Source of the DNA: Paramecium pentaurelia
Lineage: Eukaryota > Ciliophora > Oligohymenophorea > Peniculida > Parameciidae
Assembly: GCA_905183005.1 (NCBI GenBank)
Contig: CAJJDO010000094.1
Coordinates: forward strand, 8,596 to 72,595
Length of the DNA stretch: 64,000 nt
Direction: 5' to 3'
Below, piece after piece: positions 24,196-37,034 of the stretch. The notes under the pieces are model-generated. The model made no database searches, was not told where the DNA came from, and saw nothing but the letters and a program-made list of their open reading frames with translations. Position numbers and translations under genes: made by a program. The first letter of the stretch is position 1. Every line of letters starts with the position of its first letter.

Positions 24196-27189
24196 ATGCA
24201 AACCTCGTAAATTGAAAAAAAACTTTGCTAAGTGCACAAATCAGAAATAGTGGTAGTTGATTTGAAGCCATAAACCAGATTAGAAGACAAATACTTATGT
24301 ACAAGATGCCTTGCTGAAAAAGTTGATAAAGAAAATTTGACATTGCTCCAAGACACTATTGAGATGATTCAAAGCATGAAGAACTAAAGCTAAAAGCTCA
24401 ATAAGGAAGAAAATACTATCAGACTCACAAATATTAAATCATTATAATCAGCCATCAAGTCATTTAAAGATTACATTAAAACTGAACTTAATAAATTACT
24501 TCAATTAATAGATTAATAAATAGAATAGATTTAAACTGAAATTGAATCAAAGGAAACTAAGGAAGAAATAAAAAATTTTGATGACGAACTTCTAATTCTA
24601 TCAAAAAATTATAATGGCAATTATAGTTTCAATATACCAACAGAATAGAGTTTAAAAGAAAAAGACATAGTCCTTGTATAACTGATATAAGAATCACTAT
24701 TAGCTTAATCAAAATCACAGCATTTTAAGGAGATTATGGAGTCTATTGAAAAAATAAAATTCACAACACCAAACAACTAATAGATGAATATAAATTAAAT
24801 GCCTACAAAAGAATTCGAATAGCATGTAAGTTCATGATATAATATTAGAAAACTCCTTGTCTTAATTAAATATGTAGCAAACATAACAAGGAAATAATCA
24901 TGTTAAACCTTAATTTGAATGAACCTGAATTTAGTCGACTGGCATGTGTAGAATGCATTGAAGATTGTCCTATTTAATACATTAGTTTGAAAGAGGCGAA
25001 TAAAAGATGGAATGAATTCAAAGGATAATAAACTGATTTAATTTCAAAACATAATTTCAAAAGAGAAAAAACATTTAATGTGGCTATAAAAGAAATTAAA
25101 TAACTACGAGACTATTATAATGATTAATTATCAGAAATACTTACATCTATTAATGAATAATTAATTCAAAATACTCAAAATATTAAAGATTTTATTAATT
25201 TAGAAAATAAATAGATATTTGAATTAGAAGAAAAATAAATTGAAAAAATAGTTGATTTGTTAAGTTAAAAAGATAAAAATAAGCATCTGCTTGAAGAGCA
25301 AGAAAAACAAGAAAGACTTGATTATTTGTTTTATTAAAATATCAAATAAAAATTGGATTGTCTTATTAAACATGATCTTCTTTGTAAGTAATAATTGATT
25401 AAATTAATGTAATAACAATAAGGTACTTTAATATATATTATTATTAGATTTATAATAATCAGAAAGAAACGATTCACAAATTAATAAAAAAAGTCCTGAA
25501 ATACATGAATTCATATCCAAATGTTAATTGCAAGATTCTTATATATCTATATTTAATGAGTCAGTTGACTTATAGATGGAATTACAGAAAGAAGCGAACA
25601 ATTTATAATAACAAGGATAGCTTGAATAATTAACTTTATTGGAGAGTGATAATAATAATGAGAATGCTTAATTATCTTAAATGTAATAATAATATAAATA
25701 ATTTGAAATAAATTCAGAAAAAATGAAAAAATTGATAAAGGCAGAGGAAAATTATGAATAATTAAAAATAATTAAACAACAAAAAGAAGATTTACAACAA
25801 CAGATTGAAGATGAAAAGTTAGTTTTTAAATAAATTTAATAAAAAATTACTTGTTTAGAAGAAAACATGACTACTTCGATTTAAGTGCTGAACTAATAAG
25901 TTTCAAAATAAGAATAATAATAATAAGAATTTTTACTATAAATTAATCAAGAAATTGTTACTAATAATAAATTAAAGGAAAATTTACAAGAATTATCGAA
26001 TTCAAGTGAATAAAAACTATAATAGTTAGCAATAAAATATGATGATTTAAATAAATAAATAGATGAAGCTTAGTAAGACATATTTGGAATGAAAAACTCA
26101 ACTATAAAAAAATTAGAATAATTAGAAAACAGCATTGATACAAAATAAAAAACAATTCATGAGAAAATAGAAGAATTGAGTAGCAATATTGAAAAAAAGG
26201 ACATTGAATAATGCTCAAAATTATAATAAGAAAAATAAGAACTATTAAAAAAAATTAATGAGGAAAAGATTGCAACCAATTCATAAATTGAGTAACAAAA
26301 TAATAAATTCAAATAAATCATCAAAGAAAATTAAGACGAATTTACTAAATAGGAAAAATCAATATCATCAGTTGCCTAATTAATTAAAGAGGAAAATTAA
26401 GCAAATGCTTAATTAAAAAAAGAAATAAAAGAAGTTGGAGATCAAAGCTAGAAAGGAATATCATAATTGGCTATAAAAATTGATAATTAGTCTAAAGAAT
26501 TAATTAAAATAAATTCTGAAGTAGAATTTTCTTTAAGGGATAAACTACTCTTATACCATTTCGAAAATAGAAATCGCTTAGAAAGTTCAAAATAATATTT
26601 AAAATAAAAATTTGTTAATTTTGAGAAAGCATTTGTTCACTTTGAAAATGTACTATAACCAAAATTACTTCGAGGTGATTATTGGATTAAATTATTTTAC
26701 ATTTTATAAGATAAAACAAAGAAAATAATAAAGGGTTCAGAAGAAATGTATTTAGGTAGTCGAGATGGGTTAAAGGCATAAAATTTTTGGTAGAAAGTTA
26801 ATAATAAAGACAATCTACTCATGATATTTAAATCCAAAAGTGGCTCTATCTTTGGAGCATACTCTCCTTGTAAATGGGATTCTAGTAAAAATACATTTAT
26901 AGCAGATAATACATTAACATCTTTTATATTTTCATAAACTCATGATTAAATATATAATTTGAAGGAGGATAAGAAGGATAGAGCTATTTATTGTAAAAGT
27001 GATTTTGGACCATCATATGGAAATTATAATGATATTGATATTAAAGGTGATTTTACTGATGGTCATTCTAATTTAGGATATGATTATGAATTTGATCAAG
27101 ATAAAAATAAGAATTATAACACTCATCTTTATGGATAAGCAAAGCCAGAAATATAGGAATGTGAAATATATCAAATATAATTCAATTGA
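24196..27189 (+). CDS. Zinc-module / coiled-coil / TLDc-domain protein, 981 residues, intact
   Basis: Three exons (24196-24825, 24849-25422, 25448-27189) with introns of 23 and 25 nt give one 982-codon frame ending at TGA when TAA/TAG are Gln. Residues 11-38 (CQVH...CTRC) and 219-246 (CSKH...CVEC) form two modules with the same spacing, C-x2-H-x20-C-x2-C, like half B-boxes. About 250-770 is a Gln/Glu/Lys-rich coiled coil. About 785-981 is a TLDc domain: LLRGDYWIKLFY, then KSKSGSIFGAYSP, FIADNTLTSFIFS and FGPSYGNYNDIDI. TLDc proteins such as OXR1 and NCOA7 bind the V-ATPase and affect oxidative-stress resistance. In ciliates many TLDc proteins have coiled-coil and zinc parts and no assigned role. 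No signal peptide is seen, so it is probably cytosolic. A 425-bp piece of the TLDc region is copied in inverted orientation at 30485-30909. Confidence 0.9.
24826..24848 (+). other. 23-nt intron 1 of the TLDc gene
   Basis: Starts GTAAGT and ends ATTAG. It contains an in-frame TGA, so read-through would stop translation. Removing it joins EQH to KTPC in frame. Confidence 0.88.
25423..25447 (+). other. 25-nt intron 2 of the TLDc gene
   Basis: Starts GTACTT and ends ATTAG. Its removal joins a Gln run to DLQQSERND and restores the frame that continues to the TLDc domain. Confidence 0.88.
26693..27117 (+). repeat. Inverted repeat arm 1 (425 bp) inside the TLDc domain
   Basis: This segment matches the reverse complement of 30485-30909 over an equal length, with no indels and only a handful of substitutions (about 98% by eye). 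It covers most of the TLDc coding region. Confidence 0.85.
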
Positions 27190-30100
27190 ATCTATTATAT
27201 TTTAAGTAAGTCCTCCGTTATTTAATCTGTATATTATTAAATATAAAAAATAAGAATTCAACTATTATTTCTTAAATGCAGAATTAAAATGATTGATGAA
27301 TTAACTCGCATCACTCAGAATTGAAAAGAGATATAAAAATAGAAATTTATTTACGCCTAATGTCTAATCTTTGTTGAGTTGGTTAAATTATATTTTCTAT
27401 GATAATTAGTTTTATCATTAAATAAGGATAGAGATATTTTAATTACAATTCTAATTATGTGATATTTATCTAAAAGAATGTAAAATACACTTTGTGTGTT
27501 CTATAGAATGGTTAATGCCAATATGAAATATGATATCAATCAATAATTATTATCTTAATTAATCAGCCTTTATAGTATAATTTAATTTTCATTATTGGAA
27601 AAAAATTTCTGAGCCATCCTCTTAATTACAATAAATGGTAATATAAATAATCAAATATATAAATATGATTGGTTTTTTAGTATTATGGTAGGGCAATTCA
27701 ATCAAATTCAAATGATACATTTAAATATAATAATTTAAATTTGATAATAAAGAGAGAGATAATTGAAACAGATTTATAAGTTTAGAAGACAGTAAAGGAA
27801 ATCAATCCAGATTACATTAAAACTTGTAGGTGCTAAATATTATAATGTCTAATTCTTCTTTTTAAAAAGATCAAATGGACAGAAAATAAAATTTGAATTA
27901 GGATGATAAAAATTCCGAAAATGAATGTTTCCTATTAGCTTAGGTTTTGAATAGAATCAAAATATTAGAGATATAAGGCTAATTTAGGTAGATAAAAAGG
28001 TAACTTCAATAAAAGGTTGAAATGTGAATTAATTTATTCCTATTGTTTTTGAGGATTAGAAAAAAAGGAAAATTCTTAAGAAGTAGTTATTTAATTAAAA
28101 TAGTCCTGAAATATTCTATTTTTCTAACCAAGATTTAAATTATGAATAGGCTGAATCATGATGAATGATTAATATAAAAAAGTTCTATTGATATCAAACT
28201 AATTATGTCAAATATATTATCTTTATAAATATAAGTCAGGGAACAGGCATAAGCGAACGAATATTTTGAAAGATTGCTTTCTTGTAACTGCTATAAATAA
28301 AATAAAATAATTTCAATATATATATGTAAGTTGAAAAAAGAAAACTAAGCAATTAATAAGACTTAGATTATAAATAATTTTAAGTAAATTTTGAAGCAAG
28401 AGTTAAAGTTCATGTACTATAATTTATAGTAAACTGTGATATGAATATTATATCAAATAGACTATATTATAGAATATCAAATGGAAGCTAAATTTTAGAA
28501 AAGTAATGCAACTAAAAACAATTAAAAAGTTAGTTAAATTTCAAAAACTCCTTTAAAATGGAAAAAGGATGGATAATTAATAAAATAACTTTTTTTAATT
28601 AATAACAACTCTTTTGTGGTTGTTTCTGTCAATATTTATTATTATGAAGAAGCATCTATTTATTTTTAAAAGATAGATATTATAATCTTAACATTTAAAA
28701 ATAATCAATCGTTTTTTTATATAGGTAAGATTACCCTTATACTTTTTTGATATTATAATAGCAAACTCTTTTTTGCCATTATAGTTTTGCAAGATTGCAA
28801 TTTTTCTAAAAATACCACTACTTAATGTATTAAATCTTAAATTTTTTTAATCATAGTTTTCCCCAATTATTGAATGAAATGGAAATTTATCAAATTAATA
28901 TTGTTTAAGTAAAATAAATACCCTTTTTTGAGCATATCATAATTTTAAAAACTATCTTAACCAAATTTCTTAATTGTTCATTAATTATTAAGAGGAAGTA
29001 AAAAAAGTGATCATTTTGTTTTTCAAATTCTAAATATAAAAATCTATTAAAACTTTTTAGCCTAAGAGATCTCTCAATAATTATTCAATTTTTTCCTAAT
29101 CATTATTTATATATCATTTCGATAATTGATTAAAGAATTAATAGGAGAGTATATTTTTAATTTAAATAAAATAAACATAATATTATTTAATAATAAAAGA
29201 TATTATTAGAAAGATGATGGTTGTTTGATAATTTATATGTTGGTTTCATATTATATAATATATAAGTATCAGAATTCAATTGATATATATTATTTGGGCT
29301 CTAATTTAATACATATATCATAATTGTTCAATATTATTAAGCCAATTGCTTAAAAAAAAGTATTGCCTATGATTCATTTTGAAATATTAAAGTCAGAGCA
29401 AATTAATTTTTAGGTATAAGAGTGCTTTAGTTATGTTTATTTATAATATCAATACAAATACTAAGGGAACTTTTCTAGTATGAATTTTTGATTAATTTAA
29501 ATTAAATTACTGATGTAGGCTGTGATTACTGCAAAATGAAAATATGGTTACATTTTGCATGAGTAAATTTATAATTTGTTTCCAATAATTAGGTATCAAG
29601 CATAAAAATACTGTCCATTAAAGGAATACATCATCCTAAAAAGAATACTTATTTTTTAAATTAGATTACATAATTGGATAGTTTCACTTATTTGTTTCTT
29701 TATATACGATTCTAAGTGTATTAATTTTTAAGAAAGATGTAAAATAGAAACTAAATGTTATTTTATCAAGATTTAAAGGTTATTGGAAATTAATATCTTA
29801 ATTTTTCCAATTAAATAATCTTATTGAATCTTAACCATAATACTGAATCTTCATTCGCAATAAGGACTTATAAATTGATTCTTTATTTTTGATTTGGCCA
29901 TTAGTATTATTATTTTAAAAAAGGACTTTCTCAATAGATTCTTATATTTTTTACTCTTTTTAATTTTCATCAACCTTATTATTTTTCATATTAGTCCAGT
30001 AACATCTTAAATTGTTCGATTGAAAAATTGTGAATTTTCAAAATCCTGATATAATTAAAATAATAAACACTTTTATAGCTTGCAATATAACATATAATAA

Positions 30101-30484
30101 GATAGATTTAATAAAGTTTTCTTTCCTAAATTATAAAAGTTGAATTTACTTATATCAATATGATAGATGAATCTGACAATTAGATAGAAACAAGGCCATA
30201 ATTACCTAAAGAAAAATATAACAATATTATTTATTCTTAAATGTATTATATCTCTTTGAAAAATAAGACAAAAGAAAATGAAATAAATGTAAAACTTAAT
30301 TTACATAATTTTAAATTTCAATTAATATAAATTTAATAATTCAAAATTATTTGTTCTTAAAAGCTAAGAAGTAGAATTATTGAATTAAGTGTTATTTAAA
30401 TTATTTATTAAGTTTTTTGACATCCTATCTTATCTTGATTAAAAATAAATCTATTAGTAGATTTATTTGAACTGAAAATATTTA
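27190..30484. other. Gene-poor DNA with weak decayed coding pieces
   Basis: Between the inverted repeat arms I see no intact gene. At about 27850-28030 and 28080-28440 (+) there are open segments with TAA/TAG as Gln that read like protein (one begins MSNSSFQKDQMDRKQN). They change frame and meet TGA within 60-110 codons and match nothing I know. The rest is AT-rich without signal. Confidence 0.4.
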
Positions 30485-30909
30485 ATAATTCTTATTTTTA
30501 TCTCTATCAAATTCATAATCACATCCTAAATTAGAATGACCATCAGTAAAATCACCTTTAATATCAATATCATTATAATTTCCATATGATGGTCCAAAAT
30601 CACTTTTACAATAAATAGCTCTATCCTTGTAATTCTCCTTCAAATTATATATTTAATCATGAGTTTATGAAAATATAAAAGATGTTAATGTATTATCTGC
30701 TATAAATGTATTTTTACTAGAATCCCATTTACAAGGAGAGTATGCTCCAAAGATAGAGCCACTTTTGGATTTAAATATCATGAGTAGATTGTCTTTATTA
30801 TTAACTTTCTACCAAAAATTTTATGCCTTTAACCCATCTCGACTACCTAAATACATTTCTTCTGAACCCTTTATTATTTTCTTTGTTTTATCTTATAAAA
30901 TGTAAAATA
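30485..30909 (-). pseudogene. Inverted partial copy of the TLDc gene
   Basis: The reverse complement equals 26693-27117 of the TLDc gene with about six or seven substitutions and no indels, and its frame stays open. The changes alter EDKKDRAIYC to ENYKDRAIYC, YDYEFDQ to CDYEFDR, and a few silent sites. The copy has no start, and it begins and ends inside the domain where similarity stops sharply. It is a recent partial duplication in opposite orientation 3.4 kb from its source, or a piece of a close paralogue. A transcript across both would form a long hairpin. Confidence 0.8.
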
Positions 30910-32529
30910 TTGAAAAGGTTAATTTTCTGAAATCAAATATATTTTATAAGTAAAGTAATTTAATTTATAAATGCAAAGTTTACTCGAAATATAATTGCAT
31001 TTAAATAAATATTTTTGAATAGAAAATCTTATTATTCTCTACTCAACAATATCAATTTGATTGGAATATCAATGTGAAAGTTTTCATAAACTAAGTATTG
31101 GTTTTGATTCAATTTTTCCAATCAATTTGTATTGACAATTAACTTTTTTAAAGCATCAATTATTTATTTCTCTTTTTCTTCAGGCTTTTTCAATGTTATA
31201 TAAACTAAAAATCTATTATTTATAATCAATTAGAAACCTTCACCTTACAGCATCATTTGTTTCTCAAGCTTGTTTTCTTAAATAAAGAAATATTCAATTA
31301 TTTTTATGGAAAGAAATTAATCATTTTTACAATAAATACTGAAGATTATATCCAAATTTATAAAAAATCCTTCATTTTAAATATATAAAAAGTGATTAGT
31401 TTATTTATGTAGGAATTTTTCAATTTTTTTTATTTATCTCCATAATAAGATTCTTGTTAAATTTACAGAGTACCTTATCTACCAATATTTTAATGTTTTT
31501 ATATTATCCAAAATATATTTTAATTAATTGTTAATCTTTAATCAATAGAATGTACTTCAATCTAGTACGATTATGATTTAATTTCAGCTTAAGCTTTCCT
31601 TAACTTATTATTTGATATCTCATTATAATTTTTTTCTACTTAGCATTGGTTAGAATATACCATTTGTCACCTTTTAATTTGTGAATCATAATTACCTTAT
31701 TATTATTTTTAATAATAAAGTATGTTTTATTTTTAAAAAGTAAGTTTAATTATTTCTATTATTATACAAAAGAGGTTCTCAAAATCAAATTGATTTTCAC
31801 AAATTTTACAATATTTAGAAAAGAAATTATCAACTCTATCTTCATATATTTATTGATAAGCGTGGTAAACTTGGAAATTTTAATTAAATATTAGAGTTTT
31901 TATCAGTATATAAATTAGCATATATGCAAAGGATCTTAAATTTATGATTAATTTATGTCAACAATATCTTACTTTTTTTTATCTGATTAAATTATAAGTG
32001 TAAATGAATTACTTAACAGAGATAGTTAGTCTAAATATATTTCCTAATTTTATAGTAGAATGGTAAACAAATTAATCCTTAAAAGTGTATCTGCATATTT
32101 AAATACAAAATTATAAAACTAATTTTTTAAGTAAATTAATAAAATATATATAAGAGTAAACTAATTAACCTATATATAGTGTTAAATATGAAGAAAATGA
32201 AGTTATGTTATTGATCATTTATTACACTCATCTTCTAATTACTTTTGATAATTTTCAAATAAGCAAAGTTCAAAATAAAGTAAAATTGTTGAGTTTTCAA
32301 ATCTATTTTAACATCATTTCCAAAAGTATATAAAAAGGGTAAAATAATTTGATTTGATTTTTAAGTTTAATAATTCAATCTTTAGATGAATCTAAGGATA
32401 TTTGAAATCTAAATATATGAATAAAGGGAATCAAAAGTAATAGGCTTGGATTAAAAAAATTTAATTTTAAAATATAAATATAAGATTGAATTATTTAATT
32501 TTAAATTATTAATATTAACTTTTTTTATT
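30910..32529. other. AT-rich DNA with a possible minus-strand coding piece
   Basis: On the minus strand about 31265-31130 reads as an open segment ending QIIDALKKLIVNTN and TGA, and about 31710-31410 as another starting MIHKLKGDKWYILTN. Neither has a recognisable domain. Open frames of this length occur by chance when only TGA stops. Nothing else is seen up to the WD40 gene. Confidence 0.35.
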
Positions 32530-34076
32530 ATGTTTTAATCAAAATTGATAGAATTAGAAGAATAACTCAATTTTTTAAGAATCATTAACAACCTATTCTG
32601 ATGATTTTATTAGATTAAAACTTAAAAAGAGAGGAACGCTTTTTATGTGCTATTTGTATGGAAAATTTTGAAGCAGAAACTAAAATAATTGGATTTAAAA
32701 AACTACTTAAAATGATCTAAGAAAACTAAAAGACTAAAGAAAAAAATATCTAAGGATTGATTAAAGTTGATGTGGATTTGGTAGAATCATTAGTTAACGA
32801 AATACAGATATTAAAGTCAAACTTTATTTCCAAATTTGATGAATTATTAACTAATTCAACAGAATGGATCAAAAGTCTTTAAAGTATTGGTTAACAAACT
32901 TTTAGTTATAGTTTTTTTGATGAATTAGAAATAATTATTAATAATCAAATGTAAAATTAAATGATTTAAGAATAAATTTATGAGTAAATAACTACACTTA
33001 ATAATTCATTTTGTAACAAAATTAATGACAAATTATCATCTCTAAAGAACTAAGAATTATATTCGTAATGTGATAAAACCTTAATCAATTTAAATTTTAA
33101 TCATAATATTAAATTAATAGATGATTCAAATAAATAAATTGATACTTGTTATGCAATTTCTTTTAATTAATCTGGGTCACTCATGATCTCAGCCTCTAAT
33201 TGTGACATTAAAGTATGGAATTTTGAGAAAGGAAGAATGAATGAATTTAGCAAAATTAGTGGACATACCAAAGCTATATGTTGTCTTCAATTTAGTAAGA
33301 ATAGCAATAGTTTTGTATCTGCCGGTTTTGATAATTCTATTCGATGTTGGATATAAATTAATGAAAAAGAATGGAAGAGTTCTTAATCTTATTATTAGCA
33401 TACTAGTTTTATAAACTGCTTAATCTTAAATCAATCTGAAAATTAACTTGCTTCTGGAGGAAGAGATAATTCAATTAAAATTTGGAAAATAGATTTAGTT
33501 AATAATTAATTAACCTATTTTTATTCATTAGACAAACATAAAAGTAGCGTTTATAGTTTATGCTTAAATCAAACCGAAGATACTTTGGTTTCTTGTGGTG
33601 ATGATAAATAGATAATAGTTTGGAAATAAGATAATGAACAAAAATGGGAATTTGGATATGAAGTTACATAATCAATTTAAGAAGTTGGATGCAGATTATG
33701 CTTTATAAATGAAGACTAATTTATTTTTGTTACAGGAAATCAAGTAAGCAAAGATTGTATAAGCACATTTGAACTAAAAAATTAAAAATATCAAGAAAAC
33801 TTGGAAAAGGAACTAAGACTAAATAAAAATGATTAACAACCTGATCTCAATTTATTTCCAATCTGTTATGACAAAAAAAAGAATTTAATGATTGTAAAAC
33901 ATAAATAGTGCGTTTATTTGATCAAAATATCAAATGAAGGACAATTAAAAATAATCTCATAGATAAAATATTAATCAAATGATATTTTTGGAGCATTAAC
34001 TAATGATGCAAAGCATATAGTTACTTGGGATAATGAGGGATAGAAATATAATGTGTATGAATTATATATTAATTGA
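32530..34076 (+). CDS. WD40-repeat protein with N-terminal zinc-type and helical region; one-base frame break near the start
   Basis: From the ATG at 32601 an uninterrupted 492-codon frame runs to TGA at 34076 with no intron. Residues 1-45 contain FLCAICMENFE. About 50-175 is helical. From about 190 come WD40 blades: ISASNCDIKVWNF, GHTKAICCLQFS...FDNSIRCW, HTSFINCL...GGRDNSIKIWK, HKSSVYSLCLN...DDKQIIVWK, and weaker ones after. Upstream, ATG 32530 begins MFQSKLIELEEQL in another frame. It would join the main frame if the six-T run at 32571-32576 were seven, giving 515 residues and a KNHQQP segment ahead of CAIC, as expected of a C/H-C-C module like that in the TLDc protein. So the gene is either 5'-broken, started at 32601, or one T short. 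It is probably a cytosolic scaffold; partners are unknown. Confidence 0.82.
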
Positions 34077-35299
34077 ATTCAATATTATAAATAATAATAT
34101 TACAATAATAATATTTTTATGCTGAAGAAAGACATTTTTAACTACAACTCATGTATTATACAATTTACCGTCTTAATTACTAAAGTTTTATTGATAAATA
34201 TTAGTAGCGCTAATTTTATAAAGTTTAATTATGTAGATTAATAACTATAAATAAATATTTGCCTCTATTGATTTTAAAAATACTTTATACAATCCCCTTC
34301 ATAAGTTTTTTATATTAAAGTTATTTAATACTTTTTTTTTAATATTGAAAGCAATCTTGAAAGATATGTTTAGGTTAAATAAAACATTTTTGAAGGATAT
34401 CAATTTTATATAATATATTTTTTCGTATTCATATCATACTGATAGGAAATATGAATTAACCAAAGAAATATTCATACTAATAACATATTTGCTTGTATTT
34501 ATTAAAAAAATATTCAAATTCTCAAGGTTTAGAAGTTTATAATAAGTATTAACAATAATCAATGGTGGTTTTTACATGAAAATACAGTCTTTTTTATAAA
34601 TTAACCCAAATAGTAAATTTGAAGAATTATAGCATTTTTTATTAAACAGAGAATAATTATTTCTCTCATTTTCTTACTAGAACATCCTTTTGAATAGAGC
34701 AGAAAACAATGATTTGAGTCAAATTTTATTTACATAAGGATTTTTGGTTATTTTATTCATTAAAAGAAAATCCTAAATAATTGTAAGTTAAATTATTATT
34801 TTATTTATAATTCAATAAGTTTTAATACTTTAAATATTTTTTTATTAAGAATATGAATAATATTTTAGATTTCAATTTAATAACCTAATTTTACTTAAAA
34901 TTTCTTTTCTTTTATTAAAAAGCCATAAATGTTTAAATACTCAAGCATTACTTATTTAATAGACATTGCAGCTACAGTCAAAGAAAATATTAAGATATTT
35001 TTATTATTATTTCATTAATTGAATGTTTTTAAAGGAACAAGATCAATTAAAATAATTCAGTTTAACTACTTATTGGAAAGATTCAAATGTAAAAACTGAA
35101 ATTTTAATTAATTATGCTAAGGGTTAAAAGTAAATAATAGTATCTGTGGATCGACGACACTTTTATATTGACATTTAACATAATGATGTGAATAGAATAA
35201 AGCTAGTTCCAGTATCTGTTTCTACTACCAATTCTTAGAGCAATTATTTTATGGATATATTCAACTTAGCAATTTTAATAAATCTAATATTTTTTAATT
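34077..35299. other. AT-rich DNA, no gene recognised
   Basis: No domain or splice-bounded frame is seen downstream of the WD40 gene. Confidence 0.45.
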
Positions 35300-35830
35300 A
35301 CAAGAGATGCTTATGGATAATGTAATGATAATTGTACAATAGTTTGATATCATCTAGAATCTGTGGATCCATTAACAAATAGGGTTGTCTAGTTAATAAA
35401 CATAAGAAAATCTAACTGGAAATGCAGGTAAATTTATTACTATAACAAATTAAAAGGAATTAGTCTTTTCTAGTACTTAAGTATGTAAGAATCCAAATGA
35501 TTAAAATGAAAATTGTATAGAAAACTGTCAAAAAACAGATTTTCCATGATTTTTAATAAATTAGAGGTACTTGTGTGTAATAATGTAATAAATTCTAAAA
35601 TAATTGTATTTGTAGAACATCATATAATTCACAATGTTCTAGTAATACATATTGTACATCAAAATGAGAAGGAATTCTTTTAAAATAATGATCTCATTTT
35701 TAGTAAAAACTGTATTTGTGGAAATTTTGCAAAATAGGTTTATAAATACAAAGCAAATTAATCTACTTAATTAAACAAGGGTTGTGCTATAGCCTTATAC
35801 AGTTTTATCTTGTAGAAATTCCTGATAACT
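35300..35830 (+). pseudogene. Cysteine-rich remnant
   Basis: Short segments keep a cysteine pattern: DAYGQCNDNC near 35308 and CNKFQNNCICRTSYNSQC near 35580-35640, followed by SSNTYC and a TGA. Frames change between them, and there is no start or membrane part. It probably derives from one of the extracellular cysteine-rich families of this window, but the piece is too short to say which. Confidence 0.4.
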
Positions 35831-36670
35831 AAAAAGCATAAATTTTCAAAAATCAATAAATTTTATTTATTTTTTTAATTTATGATAATATTTGTTTATA
35901 TCTCTTATAAGTTTTGAATAATATTGAAATGAAAAATTTGAATGAAGATATAAAATTTATACAAATCTTCGTTTTAAAATAATCTTCTCAAACTTTTATT
36001 CTAAATCAATTCATTTCAACATTCTTTCTGTCCTTTTTTTTTATATAAAATATACTAGCTTGAATAAGTAATAACGATAAGGCTTGTTACTAGAGTATCC
36101 TATTTTAGCTATTAAATATTTATATATCTTGATATTATGCATTAAAATTAAGCTTAAAAATAGAATAATTGTGATCTGCATATAGAATCAAAATTGAAGT
36201 GTGCTATAATACAATAATTTATAAATCATACTTAAATTCAGATTAATTTCAGCCCATTCATTACTAGAAGTTTTGAATAATACAGAAGGAAATTTTGATA
36301 TCAATTCTTGTTAGTAGTATTTATACAATTGGGCTTTATTTAATCAAATTTGATATCTAGAAAAGTGATTTTTTTTTTAAAAGAAAAATACTTTTTGTTT
36401 AATCAAATAGATAAATTATAAGAGAGCAATTTGAATAAACTTCTTAATAAATTTTCTAAAATTCCTTCATTTATAAATATTTTAAAAGAAATAATTTATT
36501 TAATCTAGGAAAAAAAATCACAATTCCTAATAATTTAGAATTGCTAAGAAATGAAATTCATCTTTTCAATTTAAGATTAAGATGTATTGAGTTAATGAAA
36601 TACATATATATAATATGTTGACAATTAGAATATATTTTAAATTTTCTTCTGTATAATTATACTAATCCTC
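35831..36670. other. AT-rich DNA, no gene recognised
   Basis: No coding signal is seen on either strand. Confidence 0.45.
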
Positions 36671-36913
36671 TCATTTGATTTCCTCTTTTATAGTTTTCTT
36701 TATTACATCTGATAGGACTAAGAATTCAAAATCACACCCATTCATTCCTATGCACATTTGAGTACGAGGAGGTTTCGGAAATTCCGAAGGTTCCCAAAGT
36801 TTATGAGGGTAATAAGATGGCTTTGGCATCTCCTTTGAATTTTGTATGCTTTTCTCTTTTGATTGTTAATTAGTTTCTTCTTTCTTGTCTAATTGCTATT
36901 TAAAAGACGACAT
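36671..36913 (-). CDS. Small hypothetical protein, 80 residues
   Basis: The minus strand has an ATG (36913) followed by 80 codons to TGA (36671-36673), with TAA/TAG as Gln. The protein starts MSSFKQQLDKKEE, has a charged Gln/Lys/Glu N-terminal third, then the proline and aromatic-rich stretch PKPSYYPHKLWEPSEFPKPP, then MCIGMNGCDFEF and a charged tail ending KEEIK. Local GC is higher than its surroundings and the composition is clearly protein-like. I do not recognise the family. It has no signal peptide or membrane segment. It could be a complete small gene or the last exon of a gene reaching further upstream toward 37.0-37.5 kb. Confidence 0.55.
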
Positions 36914-37034
36914 AAAAATATTAGTAAAATTTTATTTCAAACAACATTAATTTACACTAAAAAATATTCTATTTAATTAATCATTTCTTTTTTCTTTTCT
37001 CAAGTAAACCAAAATATATACCAACACTTAAAAA

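Noticed and set aside
33189..33401. Minus-strand 70-residue frame
   Set aside because: It is antisense to the WD40 blades.
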